Shown: positions 50,245 through 60,201 of the stretch, piece after piece
How the letters are laid out: every line of letters starts with the position of its first letter
Numbering within the stretch: position 1 is the first letter of the stretch
Notes under the pieces: generated by a model
What the model saw: the letters and a program-made list of their open reading frames with translations, nothing else
The model's database searches: none
Told to the model about the DNA's origin: nothing
Translations under genes and position numbers: made by a program
NCBI GenBank assembly: GCA_041658585.1
Contig: JBAZZX010000005.1
Location: 1-64,000 of the forward strand
Reading direction: 5' to 3'
From: DYFC01 sp041658585
Lineage (GTDB): Bacteria > Nitrospirota > Thermodesulfovibrionia > Thermodesulfovibrionales > SM23-35
Length of the DNA: 64,000 nucleotides

Positions 50245-51948
50245 CTATTTTTCTAAAATTTCCCTTACCTTTGTCAAAAGCTTAACCGACGAGACGGGTT
50301 TTGAGATTACGTCAAAACCGTCCTCCACTATTTTTTGCTGGTGAACTATATCAGAGGTGTATCCGCTGATATAGAGCACCTTAACCTGCAGTTTCAATTC
50401 ACGTATGTTTTCGAAGACCTCTTTCCCGTTCTTTTTCGGCATCATTATATCGAGGATGAGCATCTTAATCGAGTCTTTATGTTCGACAAATGCCTTCAGC
50501 GCTTCCTCGCCGTCTCCGGCTTCGATAACGGTATAGCCGACTCCTTCAAGCAACACTCTGATAAACTTCCTTACCGAGAAATCATCTTCTGCCAGAAGAA
50601 TCGTTTCTTTTCCGCCTGTTAAGGTTAACGGCTCCGATTCTTTTTTCTCCCCGGTTTTTTTCCTCATCAAGGGGAGATATATCCTGAATGTAGTTCCGTT
50701 TCCGGCTTCGCTGTATACATTAACATATCCGTTATGCTGCTTCACTATTCCGTAGACCATTGCAAGACCAAGGCCCGTGCCTTTGCCGACTTCTTTGGTG
50801 GTAAAAAAGGGCTCGAATATCTTTTCTTTTGTCTTCTCATCCATGCCGGACCCCGTGTCTGAAAACGTAATCAAGGCATATTCTCCTGCACGCCCATAGC
50901 CATAGGTTTTTATGAATCTGTCATCTATATATGCGAGTTCCGTGCTTATGAATAGACTGCCCCCCTCCGGCATAGCATCCCGCGAGTTTGTAGCAAGGTT
51001 CATAAGGACCTGCTCAATCTGTGTGCCGTCCGCAATAACAGCCAGTTTACGATCCGTAAATTGAACGGAAAGTTCTATATCGTCACCGATAAGCCTTGAC
51101 AGTATATTTTCAATCTTTTTTACGATTTCATTCAGATTTATCAGCCTCGGACTGATCATCTGTCTTCTGCTGAAGGCTAAAAGATCCTGGATGAGTTTTG
51201 CGGCTCTATCTGCCGAATCCAGTATATGGTTCAAATAAGTCATGAGAGCGCCGTCCGGCATCTGAGCTTTCAAAAGATTCCCATATCCGATTATTGCGGT
51301 AAGAATATTATTGAAATCATGGGCAATGCCGCCTGCAAGCTGACCGACAGCCTCCATCTTCTGCGCCTGAAAAAGCTGCTGCTCGAGGCGCTTCCATTCC
51401 GTAACGTCCTTTATGATCCCCCGATAGGTTGCGAGCTTTCCCGTCTCATCGCGGTCGATTATAGCTGTCATAAGCACGGTCACATGCACGCCGTTCTTTT
51501 TCTTCATCACCACTTCATAGTCTTTTATAAAGCCCTGCTCTTCGAGCGCCCGCATACAGAATTGCCTCTCCTGGAAATTCACAAAGAGGTCCCTTTCAAT
51601 GCTAATGTCCAGCATTTCGGCCTTCGAGTCATAGCCGAACAACTCGACGCCCGCAAGGTTTATATCAAGTAATTTACCGTCAGGTTTGCCGATGTAGAGC
51701 ACATCTTTTGATTCCTCAAACAATGTCCGGTATTTCCGCTCGGAATCTTTTAGAGCGTTGATTATCGCGGAGATGCTCTGAGGCAATTCGCCGATAGTAC
51801 CGCCTGCTTTTATGCTTTGTCTTTTGTTGTCGTTATGGATACTCTCTGTTGCTGAAACTTCCCGGCTTTTCTTTAACGCGCCTATCTCTTTGCGCAATTC
51901 GCCGATTTCCTCTATCAGCCTGGCCTTTGTTTTATGTTTGTCGTTCAT
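50245..51948 (-). CDS. Hybrid PAS-histidine kinase-receiver protein
   Basis: 567 residues. Coiled start, PAS domain (about 68-190), dimerisation with H in GGIAHDFNNILTAI near 207, ATPase with NLATNSRDAMPEGG and GTGLGLAMVYGIV, then a C-terminal receiver with phosphoacceptor in MLILDIMMPKKNG near 500. It probably acts upstream of the adjacent REC-GGDEF protein. No membrane segment. Confidence 0.93.
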   Translation of the reverse strand: MNDKHKTKARLIEEIGELRKEIGALKKSREVSATESIHNDNKRQSIKAGGTIGELPQSISAIINALKDSERKYRTLFEESKDVLYIGKPDGKLLDINLAGVELFGYDSKAEMLDISIERDLFVNFQERQFCMRALEEQGFIKDYEVVMKKKNGVHVTVLMTAIIDRDETGKLATYRGIIKDVTEWKRLEQQLFQAQKMEAVGQLAGGIAHDFNNILTAIIGYGNLLKAQMPDGALMTYLNHILDSADRAAKLIQDLLAFSRRQMISPRLINLNEIVKKIENILSRLIGDDIELSVQFTDRKLAVIADGTQIEQVLMNLATNSRDAMPEGGSLFISTELAYIDDRFIKTYGYGRAGEYALITFSDTGSGMDEKTKEKIFEPFFTTKEVGKGTGLGLAMVYGIVKQHNGYVNVYSEAGNGTTFRIYLPLMRKKTGEKKESEPLTLTGGKETILLAEDDFSVRKFIRVLLEGVGYTVIEAGDGEEALKAFVEHKDSIKMLILDIMMPKKNGKEVFENIRELKLQVKVLYISGYTSDIVHQQKIVEDGFDVISKPVSSVKLLTKVREILEK

Positions 51949-52059
51949 CGTAGTTTATTATACTGAAAATACGGGGTCCCTCTTTTCAGGGTTTCAAAAT
52001 AATATTTTTACATCTTTTAACGTCATAATTATAACAATTTATGGCCTATTTGTGGCGGG

Positions 52060-53370
52060 TTAAAACTGAGGTCTCTTCCTCTCGGGTTGGCGGCGACCGG
52101 TCTTCTCAGGTCCTCGGGAGGAGCTGCCCGTTCGAGAGGGTTTACCTTCACGGCGCACTCCCCGATACTCTCTTCTCTGCAGCTGGACGCCTTTCTTAGC
52201 AGCAATTCCCGGCGCCCTGCGATAACCGGTGACGATCATATCCTCTGTCAGAGGCATAACAGGCAACTTCTGCCTGATGAATTCCTCGATGTCCTGAAGG
52301 GAGTGCACATATTCCTCACAAGCAAGGCTTATCGCCTTGCCGCCTGCGCCGGCCCGTGCAGTCCTGCCGATCCGGTGCACATAGTCTTCCGGATCCTGGG
52401 GAAGGTCGAAGTTGATCACATGCGTCACCCCGTCTATGTGGAGTCCGCGGCTTGCAACATCCGTGGCCACAAGGATTGGCAGAGTACCGCCCTTGAATTT
52501 GGATAGCACCTTTAGCCGTTTATCCTGGGGAAGGTCGCCTGTTATGGAAGAAGTTGCGAAACCATTGGCTTTCAGAATAAGTTCAAGCCGCTCTGCTACG
52601 GCCTTTGTGTTGCAGAAGACAAGATAGCGGCCCTCGGGCTCGCGTCCGAGAATACCGAGAAGAAGGCCGAATTTTTCGGATGTGCCGACATGATAGATTT
52701 CCTGCTTTACCAGCTCAACTGTGACATTATCCGGGGTCACCGAGAACTTCTCCGGCATATTCATGTGTTCATAGCATAGTTCAAGCACGCGGTTGGACAG
52801 GGTTGCGGAAAAAAGCATGGACTGCCGCTTGTCGTAGGGAGACATCCTCCTGAGCAAAAACCGGAGGTCGCTGATAAAACCCATGTCGAACAGGCGGTCC
52901 GCCTCGTCAATCACAAGGAACTGGGTCTTTCTAAGGCTATATACCTTCTGCTTCAGATAGTCAATAAGCCGTCCGGGCGTGCCTATCAGCACGTCAACGC
53001 CCTTTGAAATATCTTCGCGCTGCTTTAGATAGTCGATGCCGCCGAATACGGGCAATATTCTGAACCCCGCGGGACCGCCTATTAGTTTTGCCTCGGCGTC
53101 AATCTGGACCGCAAGTTCCCGCGTCGGCGCGATAATAAGCGCCCTGGGCGACGAGCCCCGTCCCGCAAAAGGCAACTCAAGCATTCGGGAGAATACGGCA
53201 ATAAGAAAGGCCGCGGTCTTGCCGGTGCCTGTCTGGGCCTGGGCTGCAATGTCTTTGCCCTGCAATGCCACCGGCAGAGTCAGGGCTTGCACCGGTGTGC
53301 ACTCGGTAAACCCGGCGGTCTTGATTCCCTCAAGCACCTGCGGGGCGATATTCAGTTCTTCAAATCTCAC
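52060..53370 (-). CDS. DEAD-box ATP-dependent RNA helicase (RhlE-like)
   Basis: 436 residues. Q motif FTECTPVQ near 20, AQTGTGKT near 45, PTRELAVQ, DEADRLFDMGF, SATLSN near 195, and HRIGRTARAGAGG near 335 in the C-terminal lobe. The final about 60 residues are Arg/Gly/Lys-rich, ending PERKRPQF, typical of RhlE-type RNA-binding tails. It unwinds RNA in ribosome assembly or decay. It starts eight bases after the maf gene. Confidence 0.93.
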   Translation of the reverse strand: MRFEELNIAPQVLEGIKTAGFTECTPVQALTLPVALQGKDIAAQAQTGTGKTAAFLIAVFSRMLELPFAGRGSSPRALIIAPTRELAVQIDAEAKLIGGPAGFRILPVFGGIDYLKQREDISKGVDVLIGTPGRLIDYLKQKVYSLRKTQFLVIDEADRLFDMGFISDLRFLLRRMSPYDKRQSMLFSATLSNRVLELCYEHMNMPEKFSVTPDNVTVELVKQEIYHVGTSEKFGLLLGILGREPEGRYLVFCNTKAVAERLELILKANGFATSSITGDLPQDKRLKVLSKFKGGTLPILVATDVASRGLHIDGVTHVINFDLPQDPEDYVHRIGRTARAGAGGKAISLACEEYVHSLQDIEEFIRQKLPVMPLTEDMIVTGYRRAPGIAAKKGVQLQRREYRGVRREGKPSRTGSSSRGPEKTGRRQPERKRPQF

Positions 53371-53378
53371 TTCTTTTA

Positions 53379-53993
53379 CTATACCTTATTTGACATTAAT
53401 ACATTAACCCCGAACTTCTTCAAGTTCTCGGCCAGGGCGTTTAAGGGAAGCCCCATCACATTTAAAAAATCCCCTTCTATCCTTTTGATCAGAACTGCGC
53501 CAAGCCCCTGAATACCGTAAGCGCCTGCCTTGTCCAAAGGCTCGCCTGACCTGATGTATGCCTCTATCTCATTCGCACTCAGCCTCTTAAAAAATACCTT
53601 TGAACTTACCGATCCGGATAGTTCTTTATTAGAGGCCGTATCAATTATCGTAAATCCCGTGATTACGGAATGTGCTTTTCCGCTAAAAACTCTCAGCATC
53701 TCCTTCGCCTGTTCCATGTCACATGGCTTGCCGAAAATCCTGCCTCTCAATACTACGATAGTGTCGGCCGCTATAACAAGGGCGTTCGCGTGTCTGCGGG
53801 CAACTTCCCTTGCCTTTTCGCGCGAAAGAAATTTGGCGAGATCATGAGGCTTCAGGCCGGTATCCATTTTCTCTTCGCACCTGCTCTTATCGACCCTGAA
53901 TTTCAGGCCGGTTTTTTCGAGTATTTCCTTTCTCCTCGGAGAAGCCGACGCAAGTATTATAGTCTTGATATTACGCATATCAGCCTTCGACAA
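53379..53993 (-). CDS. maf: Maf-family nucleoside triphosphate pyrophosphatase
   Basis: 204 residues. N-terminal ILASASPRRKEILEKTGL, the conserved ADTIVV near 73, KPCDMEQAKEMLRVFSGK and the end GDFLNVMGLPL. Maf proteins hydrolyse non-canonical or modified nucleotides and can affect septum formation. Adjacent to a two-CW kinase on one side and the RNA helicase on the other. Confidence 0.93.
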   Translation of the reverse strand: MSKADMRNIKTIILASASPRRKEILEKTGLKFRVDKSRCEEKMDTGLKPHDLAKFLSREKAREVARRHANALVIAADTIVVLRGRIFGKPCDMEQAKEMLRVFSGKAHSVITGFTIIDTASNKELSGSVSSKVFFKRLSANEIEAYIRSGEPLDKAGAYGIQGLGAVLIKRIEGDFLNVMGLPLNALAENLKKFGVNVLMSNKV

Positions 53994-54046
53994 AACGCAT
54001 TTTATTCCGATTCACGGGCAGGAGAAATAATATGCGGGAAGAGCCG

Positions 54047-56224
54047 CTATTTTGATTCATTCATCGCCGGGAGAGTAATAATGAAAGTTGTTCCCGTATC
54101 GGGAGATTCCCCCGATATTTTCGTTTCAAAGGTAATGGCGCCGCCGTATTTTTTTACGATTGCATAAGAAACTGTCAGACCGAGGCCCGTGCCTTCACCG
54201 ACTTTCTTGGTGGTAGAGAGGGGGTCGAATATTCTTTGCCTGTGCTCCGGTTTTATCCCCGCCCCCGTATCTGAAATTCTTATCACAACACTCTGTTTTC
54301 CATCGCTGTCCATGCGTCTCGTTCTTATAGTGAGTGTTCCGCCGTCTCTCATGGCTGCAATGGCGTTATTTATGATATTGAATAAGACCTGCTGCAACTC
54401 ACCGGGATCTCCTCTTACCACGGGTAAGGTGTCCCCCATATCCCTTACAACCGAGATCTTATGTATAATTAAGGCGTTTCCATTAACGGCAAATACTTCT
54501 TCGATACTCCTGTTGATATCAATATCCTCTTCTCTGCATTCTTTATCTCTCACAAAGCTCAAAAGATTTGCCACAATCCGCTTGGCATTATTACCTTGCT
54601 TCTGTATTGTCTTAAGGATGTCATAAGATTCCGAATTCTCGGCAGCCGTTTCTAATAATAAATCCGTAAAACCAAGGATTATTGCCAGGGGATTATTGAT
54701 CTCATGCGCAACCCCTGCAGCAAGTGTTCCGACGGAAGCCAATTTTTCGGTATGCAACATCTGTTCTTCCAGTTTTTTTCTTTCCGTAATATCAAGGATG
54801 GATTCGACGGTCTTTTTTGTCCCGGGTATGAGTGAGGCGCTTATGAGAACATTCCTGATATGCCCGTTTCTGTCAATAAAACGCGTTTCATAATTTGTCG
54901 GTACGGCATTGGGATTAATCCTGAGCGTATGATGATATTGTTTAATATTGGCGATATCATCTTTGTCAAAAAATTCTATCCAGCTCTTCTTCCTCTCAAT
55001 CTCTTCTTTTGTGAACCCCGAGAGCAATTCAAATTTTGTATTGCTCAAAGATATTGTCGTGTCTTCTTCAACAATGATCGTTGCATTACCGGTATTTTCA
55101 AAGACCGTCCGATATTTTTCTTCCGATTCCCGCAGCGCTTGCCGATTTTCTAAGCGTTCAATGAATTTCCCCAAATGTTTGGCTATTGCATTTAGGAGGT
55201 CTCTTTCTTCATTGATGAACGGGCCTTCATCGGCCTGCGGTTTTTCTTCCAGATAAAAAACTTCCGCTGTTCCGACTTTTTCGCCGTGTACGGAGATGCC
55301 GTTTGCCAGCGTCCACACCGTCTCTCTGAAGTCGGGTGATACGAATTTCCGACTTCCTATCACGACGCGTACACGGGTGATTTCCGGATAACGCCATCCG
55401 AAGGGAATACGGTCAACGGTCCCTTGCAGCAGTTCGTCCAGTGAAATTGTTCTCTTCTCGGCGAGTTCGGAGATGCTGTAAAGGCAATTGATTTCCTTTA
55501 CTCTTTCCCAGAGATCATATGTGCGCTCCTTGAGTATTTCTTCCGTACGTTTGCGCTCCATGATTTCTCTTGATATGCTGTCAATCATTTCATTCGTCAC
55601 TTTTTTGAGAGATTCCAGTAGTTCTATGTTCGACCCCCCGGATAACCGGGCATCTAACTCACCGCTTGTGACCTTGTGTAAAATATCGAAGTGCTCGGCA
55701 AGTTCTATTGCAAATTCATGGGACTGATTAACGATTTCCCCTATTTCCTCTGCCGTTACATTAACTATGTGTTTTAATTTGCCGATCAATTCAATGTCTG
55801 ATTGTTCCGGGATCCTCACGGTAGGGTCTCCTGAAGCAATCTTTTTCAACGCCTCAAAGACTTCGGAAAGCCCGATCGCCAACTCCATGCTCATATCCTG
55901 AAGCTCCCTGTCCCTGTCGCCGATAATCTTGCTGTATTCCTTAAATTGTTTATCTACAATTTTCAGGGTTGCTTTCATGGCAGCGACATCCTCGTTTGCT
56001 TTTAGGACCTTACATCCGAGACACATCTCGATCTTGTCTAAAACCTTCTCTTGAATCTCGTTTCTGCAGTGAGTTCCTGAAAAAACCCAGCACTTGTGGT
56101 TTCGTGATTTATAGGCGGGACATTGCGTTTCTTCACAATTAAATACTTCCCAGCATTTAATCGTCGGGGTCTTCACTGCTTTCGCTATTGCCTTATTCCC
56201 CTGTTTTTCCCTTTTCATTTTCAA
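54047..56224 (-). CDS. Two-CW/HAMP/GAF/PAS histidine kinase
   Basis: 725 residues. A Cys-rich N-terminus, KCWEVFNCEETQCPAY then CWVFSGTHC and MCLGCKVL (about 22-75), matches the two-CW domain, a possible metal or redox sensor. Then about 115-235 look like two HAMP-type linkers, followed by GAF (about 255-370), PAS (about 375-495), the H-box GVAHEINNPLAIIL near 515 and an ATPase domain. No membrane helix despite HAMP. Cytosolic redox or metal sensing is an inference. Confidence 0.9.
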   Translation of the reverse strand: MKMKREKQGNKAIAKAVKTPTIKCWEVFNCEETQCPAYKSRNHKCWVFSGTHCRNEIQEKVLDKIEMCLGCKVLKANEDVAAMKATLKIVDKQFKEYSKIIGDRDRELQDMSMELAIGLSEVFEALKKIASGDPTVRIPEQSDIELIGKLKHIVNVTAEEIGEIVNQSHEFAIELAEHFDILHKVTSGELDARLSGGSNIELLESLKKVTNEMIDSISREIMERKRTEEILKERTYDLWERVKEINCLYSISELAEKRTISLDELLQGTVDRIPFGWRYPEITRVRVVIGSRKFVSPDFRETVWTLANGISVHGEKVGTAEVFYLEEKPQADEGPFINEERDLLNAIAKHLGKFIERLENRQALRESEEKYRTVFENTGNATIIVEEDTTISLSNTKFELLSGFTKEEIERKKSWIEFFDKDDIANIKQYHHTLRINPNAVPTNYETRFIDRNGHIRNVLISASLIPGTKKTVESILDITERKKLEEQMLHTEKLASVGTLAAGVAHEINNPLAIILGFTDLLLETAAENSESYDILKTIQKQGNNAKRIVANLLSFVRDKECREEDIDINRSIEEVFAVNGNALIIHKISVVRDMGDTLPVVRGDPGELQQVLFNIINNAIAAMRDGGTLTIRTRRMDSDGKQSVVIRISDTGAGIKPEHRQRIFDPLSTTKKVGEGTGLGLTVSYAIVKKYGGAITFETKISGESPDTGTTFIITLPAMNESK

Positions 56225-56372
56225 AACCTACATAAAGCGGTTTCACCGGATTGCAGTTTTTGGTCTAAACATGCTTCCCGGTTTCATCTTTTGATTTTAG
56301 ACTAATCGCATAAAATTGTCTAAATTATTTTCCCTGCAGATTATATTTTAAGCCGATATAACGTTCTTGATA

Positions 56373-57563
56373 TTATACGTATTGGCCTGCAACAAACCCC
56401 GAGGACCAGGCCCATTGAAGGTTATATCCGCCAAGCCGGCCTGCAACATCGATAACCTCGCCCACAAAATACAGGCCGGGGACCTTCTTTGATTCCATAG
56501 TCTTGGATGACAGTTCGCCGGTATCGATACCGCCGGCTGTAATCTCCGCCTTTCTATAGCCCTCGGTGCCTTCAGGTATTATCTTCCAGTGACGTATCTG
56601 ATGCGCTATATCCTTGAGTTCCTTTTCCGTATACCGGCATACAGGCTTTGACGGGGTATATAACGCACACCACGAGCGGCTGAATCTCTTCGGGAGATAT
56701 TCCGATAGAAGGTTGTCCAGCTCGATCCTGCTTTTGCGCTTCGACATGAAGAGTTCATAGGCGTTTCTGTCAGGCATCAGATCGATAATGATTTCATCCC
56801 CGCGGTCCAGATAAGATGAGACCTGGAGAATTGCAGGACCGCTTAGTCCGCGGTGGGTAAAAAGGACTTCTCCCCGGAACTGTCCGGCTTTGCATCCGAC
56901 AACGGCGTCAAATGAAACGCCGCTTAAACCGCTGAACTTTTCGAGATCATGCCGGTTGAATATGAGCGGGACCAATGCCGGCTTCAGTTGCGTAACCTTC
57001 AGGCCGAACCTCCGGGCTGTCCGGAATCCCATATCCGTTGCCCCAAGTTCAGGATACGATAGACCGCCCGTTGCAATAACAAGCGCGCTCGCTTCTATCG
57101 TATTGAAATTTGTTGAGATGTAAAAGTGTTCCGATTTCTTTATGCTTCCGACCCTGCAATTCAGGAGTATTTCAGCGCCGGCATTGCGGCATTCCTCATT
57201 GAGCATCCGGATGATCTCCCCTGATGTCCCTCTGCAAAAAAGTTGCCCTTTCCCCTTCTCGTAAAACTCTATCCCGTGCTTTTCTATCATAGCTATGAAA
57301 TCGTGGGAAGTGAAACGCGCGAGCGCGGATTTGCAGAAATGGGGATTTGCGGACAGGTAATTTTCGGGCCCCGGATTTATGTTTGTAAAATTACAGCGCC
57401 CGCCCCCCGAAACCCTGATCTTCTTCCCCATCTTTTCCATATGCTCAAGGACAAGGACCGAGCGGTTCCTTTTGCCTGCCTCTACCGCACACATAAGCCC
57501 CGCAGCGCCCGCCCCTATAATGACGATGTCCTTTTTAATAAGCCGTTTATTGTCCCGCTCCAT
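56373..57563 (-). CDS. HI0933/BaiN-family flavoprotein
   Basis: 396 residues with the FAD-binding Rossmann motif IIGAGAAGLMCAVEAGKR near 15 and RVSGGGRCNFTN near 50, typical of HI0933/YhiN/BaiN proteins. The C-terminus has AGGIDTGELSSKTMESK and GLYFVGEVIDVAGRLGGYNLQ. It is an oxidoreductase; in BaiN it reduces bile-acid intermediates, but the substrate here is unknown. Confidence 0.88.
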   Translation of the reverse strand: MERDNKRLIKKDIVIIGAGAAGLMCAVEAGKRNRSVLVLEHMEKMGKKIRVSGGGRCNFTNINPGPENYLSANPHFCKSALARFTSHDFIAMIEKHGIEFYEKGKGQLFCRGTSGEIIRMLNEECRNAGAEILLNCRVGSIKKSEHFYISTNFNTIEASALVIATGGLSYPELGATDMGFRTARRFGLKVTQLKPALVPLIFNRHDLEKFSGLSGVSFDAVVGCKAGQFRGEVLFTHRGLSGPAILQVSSYLDRGDEIIIDLMPDRNAYELFMSKRKSRIELDNLLSEYLPKRFSRSWCALYTPSKPVCRYTEKELKDIAHQIRHWKIIPEGTEGYRKAEITAGGIDTGELSSKTMESKKVPGLYFVGEVIDVAGRLGGYNLQWAWSSGFVAGQYV

Positions 57564-57609
57564 TGCAGCTTTTTCTTATGGCAGAATTATGATGGGGGCG
57601 ACCTTTTAG

Positions 57610-59427
57610 CTATACCTCAACAGGTCTTGCCGATACTGCTCCGTTGATGAGGGCGTCGATTTCCGGTCCGTCCAGGGTCTCTTTTTCGAGGAGCGTATTT
57701 GCAAAGACTTCGAGCAAATCGCGGTTTTCGGTGAGAAGGTCTTTCGCGTTTTTATAAGCATCAAAAACAATACTCTTGACCTCTTCATCTATATCAACGG
57801 CTGTTTTCTCGCTGTAATCCTTATGTCTTGCTATCTCTCTGCCGAGGAATATCTGTTCTTCCTTTTTACCGAAGGTAAGAGGACCAAGCTTGTCCGACAT
57901 ACCCCACTCGGTAACCATCTTCCTTGCAAGATCGGTTGCGCGCTCAAGGTCGTTGCCGGCGCCGGTAGTCATATGCTGCAGGGCTAACTCCTCTGCCGCC
58001 CTGCCTCCCATAAGTACGGCAAGGGCTTTCATGAGATAGTCTTTAGAATAGGTATATCTGTCGTCTATGGGTAACTGTTGCGTTACTCCGAGGGCCCTCC
58101 CTCTCGGTATAATGCTCACTTTATGCAGCGGGTCGGTGCCGGGCGTTAGTTGCGCAACAAGGGCATGGCCTGCTTCATGATATGCGGTATTTTTCTTCTC
58201 CGTATCGCTTATAATCATGCTCTTTCTCTCGACGCCCATCAGCACCTTGTCCTTTGCCGCCTCAAAATCGGATTTCTCCACGCTGGCTTTCCCTGTCCTT
58301 GCAGCAAGAAGGGCGGCCTCATTAACAAGGTTTTCAAGATCGGCGCCGGAGAAACCGGGTGTCCCTCGGGCTATCTCATCAAGATTTACTTTTTCATCAA
58401 TAGGTTTATTCCTTGTATGCACTTTGAGTATCTCGAGCCGTCCCTTTACATCAGGCTGTGGCACTACAACCTGCCGGTCAAACCTGCCGGGTCTTAATAA
58501 TGCCGGGTCAAGGACGTCCGGTCTGTTGGTGGCTGCAATAATTATAACCCCGGCATTGGCCTCAAACCCGTCCATTTCTACAAGGAGTTGATTCAGGGTC
58601 TGTTCACGCTCGTCATGACCGCCGCCAAGACCCGCGCCCCGGTGACGGCCTACCGCATCGATCTCATCAATAAAGATGATACAGGGCGAACTTTTCTTTG
58701 CCTGCTCAAAAAGGTCCCTGACCCTCGAAGCGCCGACTCCTACAAACATCTCCACAAAGTCGGAGCCTGATATGGAAAAGAAAGGCACTCCGGCCTCGCC
58801 TGCTATAGCCCTTGCCAGCAGGGTTTTGCCTGTTCCGGGAGCGCCGACCAGCAAAACACCTTTCGGAAGCTTGCCTCCAAGCTTCTGGAATTTCTGGGGG
58901 TCTTTCAGGAAATCGATGATCTCCTGGACCTCTGCTTTTGCTTCATCTATGCCCGCAACATCGGCAAAGGTTATCTTTACCGATTTTTCAGAAACCAGTT
59001 TTGCCTTGGCCTTCCCAAATGACAACGCCTTATTGCCCCCTGTCTGCATCTGCCGCATAAAGAAAACCCAGATGACGACAAGGAATATAATGGGTCCCCA
59101 GGAGAAGAACAGGTTCCAATACCAGGGATTCTGCTCTTCAGGCTTAACAGTAATTTTTACATCCTGGTGCCTCAATGAGGTTACAAGGTCGGGATATTCT
59201 GCGGAAAATGTCCTGAATTTCTTGCCGTTTTTTAATTGGCCGTTTATGATGCTGCCCTTTATGGTCACATCTTCGACCTCGCCGGCCTCAAGCTTTGTCA
59301 TAAAATCGGAAAAAATAAGCTCCTCTTCACCTTTTTTGGGAACGTTTAAAAGGTTAAAGAGCGCGATCATCATGACCCCGATTACCAGCCAGATGATAAG
59401 GCTTTTGTATGCGTTTAATTTATTCAT
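57610..59427 (-). CDS. ftsH: ATP-dependent zinc metalloprotease FtsH
   Basis: 605 residues. Two N-terminal membrane helices (about 9-26 and 107-126), AAA domain with GAPGTGKT near 195, IIFIDEIDAVGR near 250 and SRH region, and zinc-binding HEAGH near 420. It degrades membrane and regulatory proteins. Acidic C-terminal tail short. Located upstream of the flavoprotein gene on the minus strand. Confidence 0.97.
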   Translation of the reverse strand: MNKLNAYKSLIIWLVIGVMMIALFNLLNVPKKGEEELIFSDFMTKLEAGEVEDVTIKGSIINGQLKNGKKFRTFSAEYPDLVTSLRHQDVKITVKPEEQNPWYWNLFFSWGPIIFLVVIWVFFMRQMQTGGNKALSFGKAKAKLVSEKSVKITFADVAGIDEAKAEVQEIIDFLKDPQKFQKLGGKLPKGVLLVGAPGTGKTLLARAIAGEAGVPFFSISGSDFVEMFVGVGASRVRDLFEQAKKSSPCIIFIDEIDAVGRHRGAGLGGGHDEREQTLNQLLVEMDGFEANAGVIIIAATNRPDVLDPALLRPGRFDRQVVVPQPDVKGRLEILKVHTRNKPIDEKVNLDEIARGTPGFSGADLENLVNEAALLAARTGKASVEKSDFEAAKDKVLMGVERKSMIISDTEKKNTAYHEAGHALVAQLTPGTDPLHKVSIIPRGRALGVTQQLPIDDRYTYSKDYLMKALAVLMGGRAAEELALQHMTTGAGNDLERATDLARKMVTEWGMSDKLGPLTFGKKEEQIFLGREIARHKDYSEKTAVDIDEEVKSIVFDAYKNAKDLLTENRDLLEVFANTLLEKETLDGPEIDALINGAVSARPVEV

Positions 59428-59469
59428 GCCGACTTTTATTTTAGCATATTATAAGGTCTTTAATTGAAA

Positions 59470-60201
59470 TTAGTAGCTAAGCACATCGCCTTCTATCAAT
59501 TTTTTCTGGATCTGTATCAGGTCATTGATGCCTGCTTCGGCAAGTTTAATGAGGCTGTCTAAGGTTTCTCTGGAAAAAGGCAGCCCTTCAGCTGTTCCCT
59601 GTACCTCGACAAATTTACCGGTTCCCGTCATAACGACATTCATGTCCACTTCAGCGGCTGAATCCTCGACATAACAGAGGTCTATCATCGGCTCGCCGCG
59701 GACGACTCCGACGCTGATTGCGGCAAGATAATCCTTAAGGGGCGTCTTTTCGATAAGCCCGTTTCCGAGGGCGTATTTCAAGGCGTCTGCCAGACAGATA
59801 AAAGCGCCGGTTATCGATGCGGTTCTTGTGCCTCCGTCCGCCTGAAGCACGTCGCAGTCTATCCATATAGTCCTCTCCCCGAGACCCGTCAAATCTACGA
59901 CTGACCGGAGCGCCCTGCCGATGAGCCTCTGGATCTCATGGGTCCTGCCGCTGATCTTTCCGGAAGTGGACTCCCTGAAAGTCCTGGTTTGAGTGGCCCT
60001 CGGAAGCATTGAGTACTCCGCCGTAATCCATCCTTTTTTCTGGTCTCTCAGGAAAGGCGGCACTCTGTCCTCAATAGTGGCAGTACATATCACCTTTGTG
60101 TTGCCCATCGAAATTAAAACGGACCCTTCGGCAGTTTCCATGAAATTCCTCTGGATTTTTATTTTCCTTATTTCATTGTTTTTTCTTGCATCCGGTCTCA
60201 T
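59470..60201 (-). CDS. rph: Ribonuclease PH
   Basis: 243 residues of the PH exoribonuclease family: MRPDARKNNEIRKIKIQ, the phosphorolytic core GRTHEIQRLIGRALRS near 82, DCDVLQADGGTRTASITGAF near 115 and DLCYVEDSAAEVDMNVVMT. It trims tRNA 3' ends. The start follows the murI stop directly, with AGGAGG upstream. Confidence 0.96.
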   Translation of the reverse strand: MRPDARKNNEIRKIKIQRNFMETAEGSVLISMGNTKVICTATIEDRVPPFLRDQKKGWITAEYSMLPRATQTRTFRESTSGKISGRTHEIQRLIGRALRSVVDLTGLGERTIWIDCDVLQADGGTRTASITGAFICLADALKYALGNGLIEKTPLKDYLAAISVGVVRGEPMIDLCYVEDSAAEVDMNVVMTGTGKFVEVQGTAEGLPFSRETLDSLIKLAEAGINDLIQIQKKLIEGDVLSY

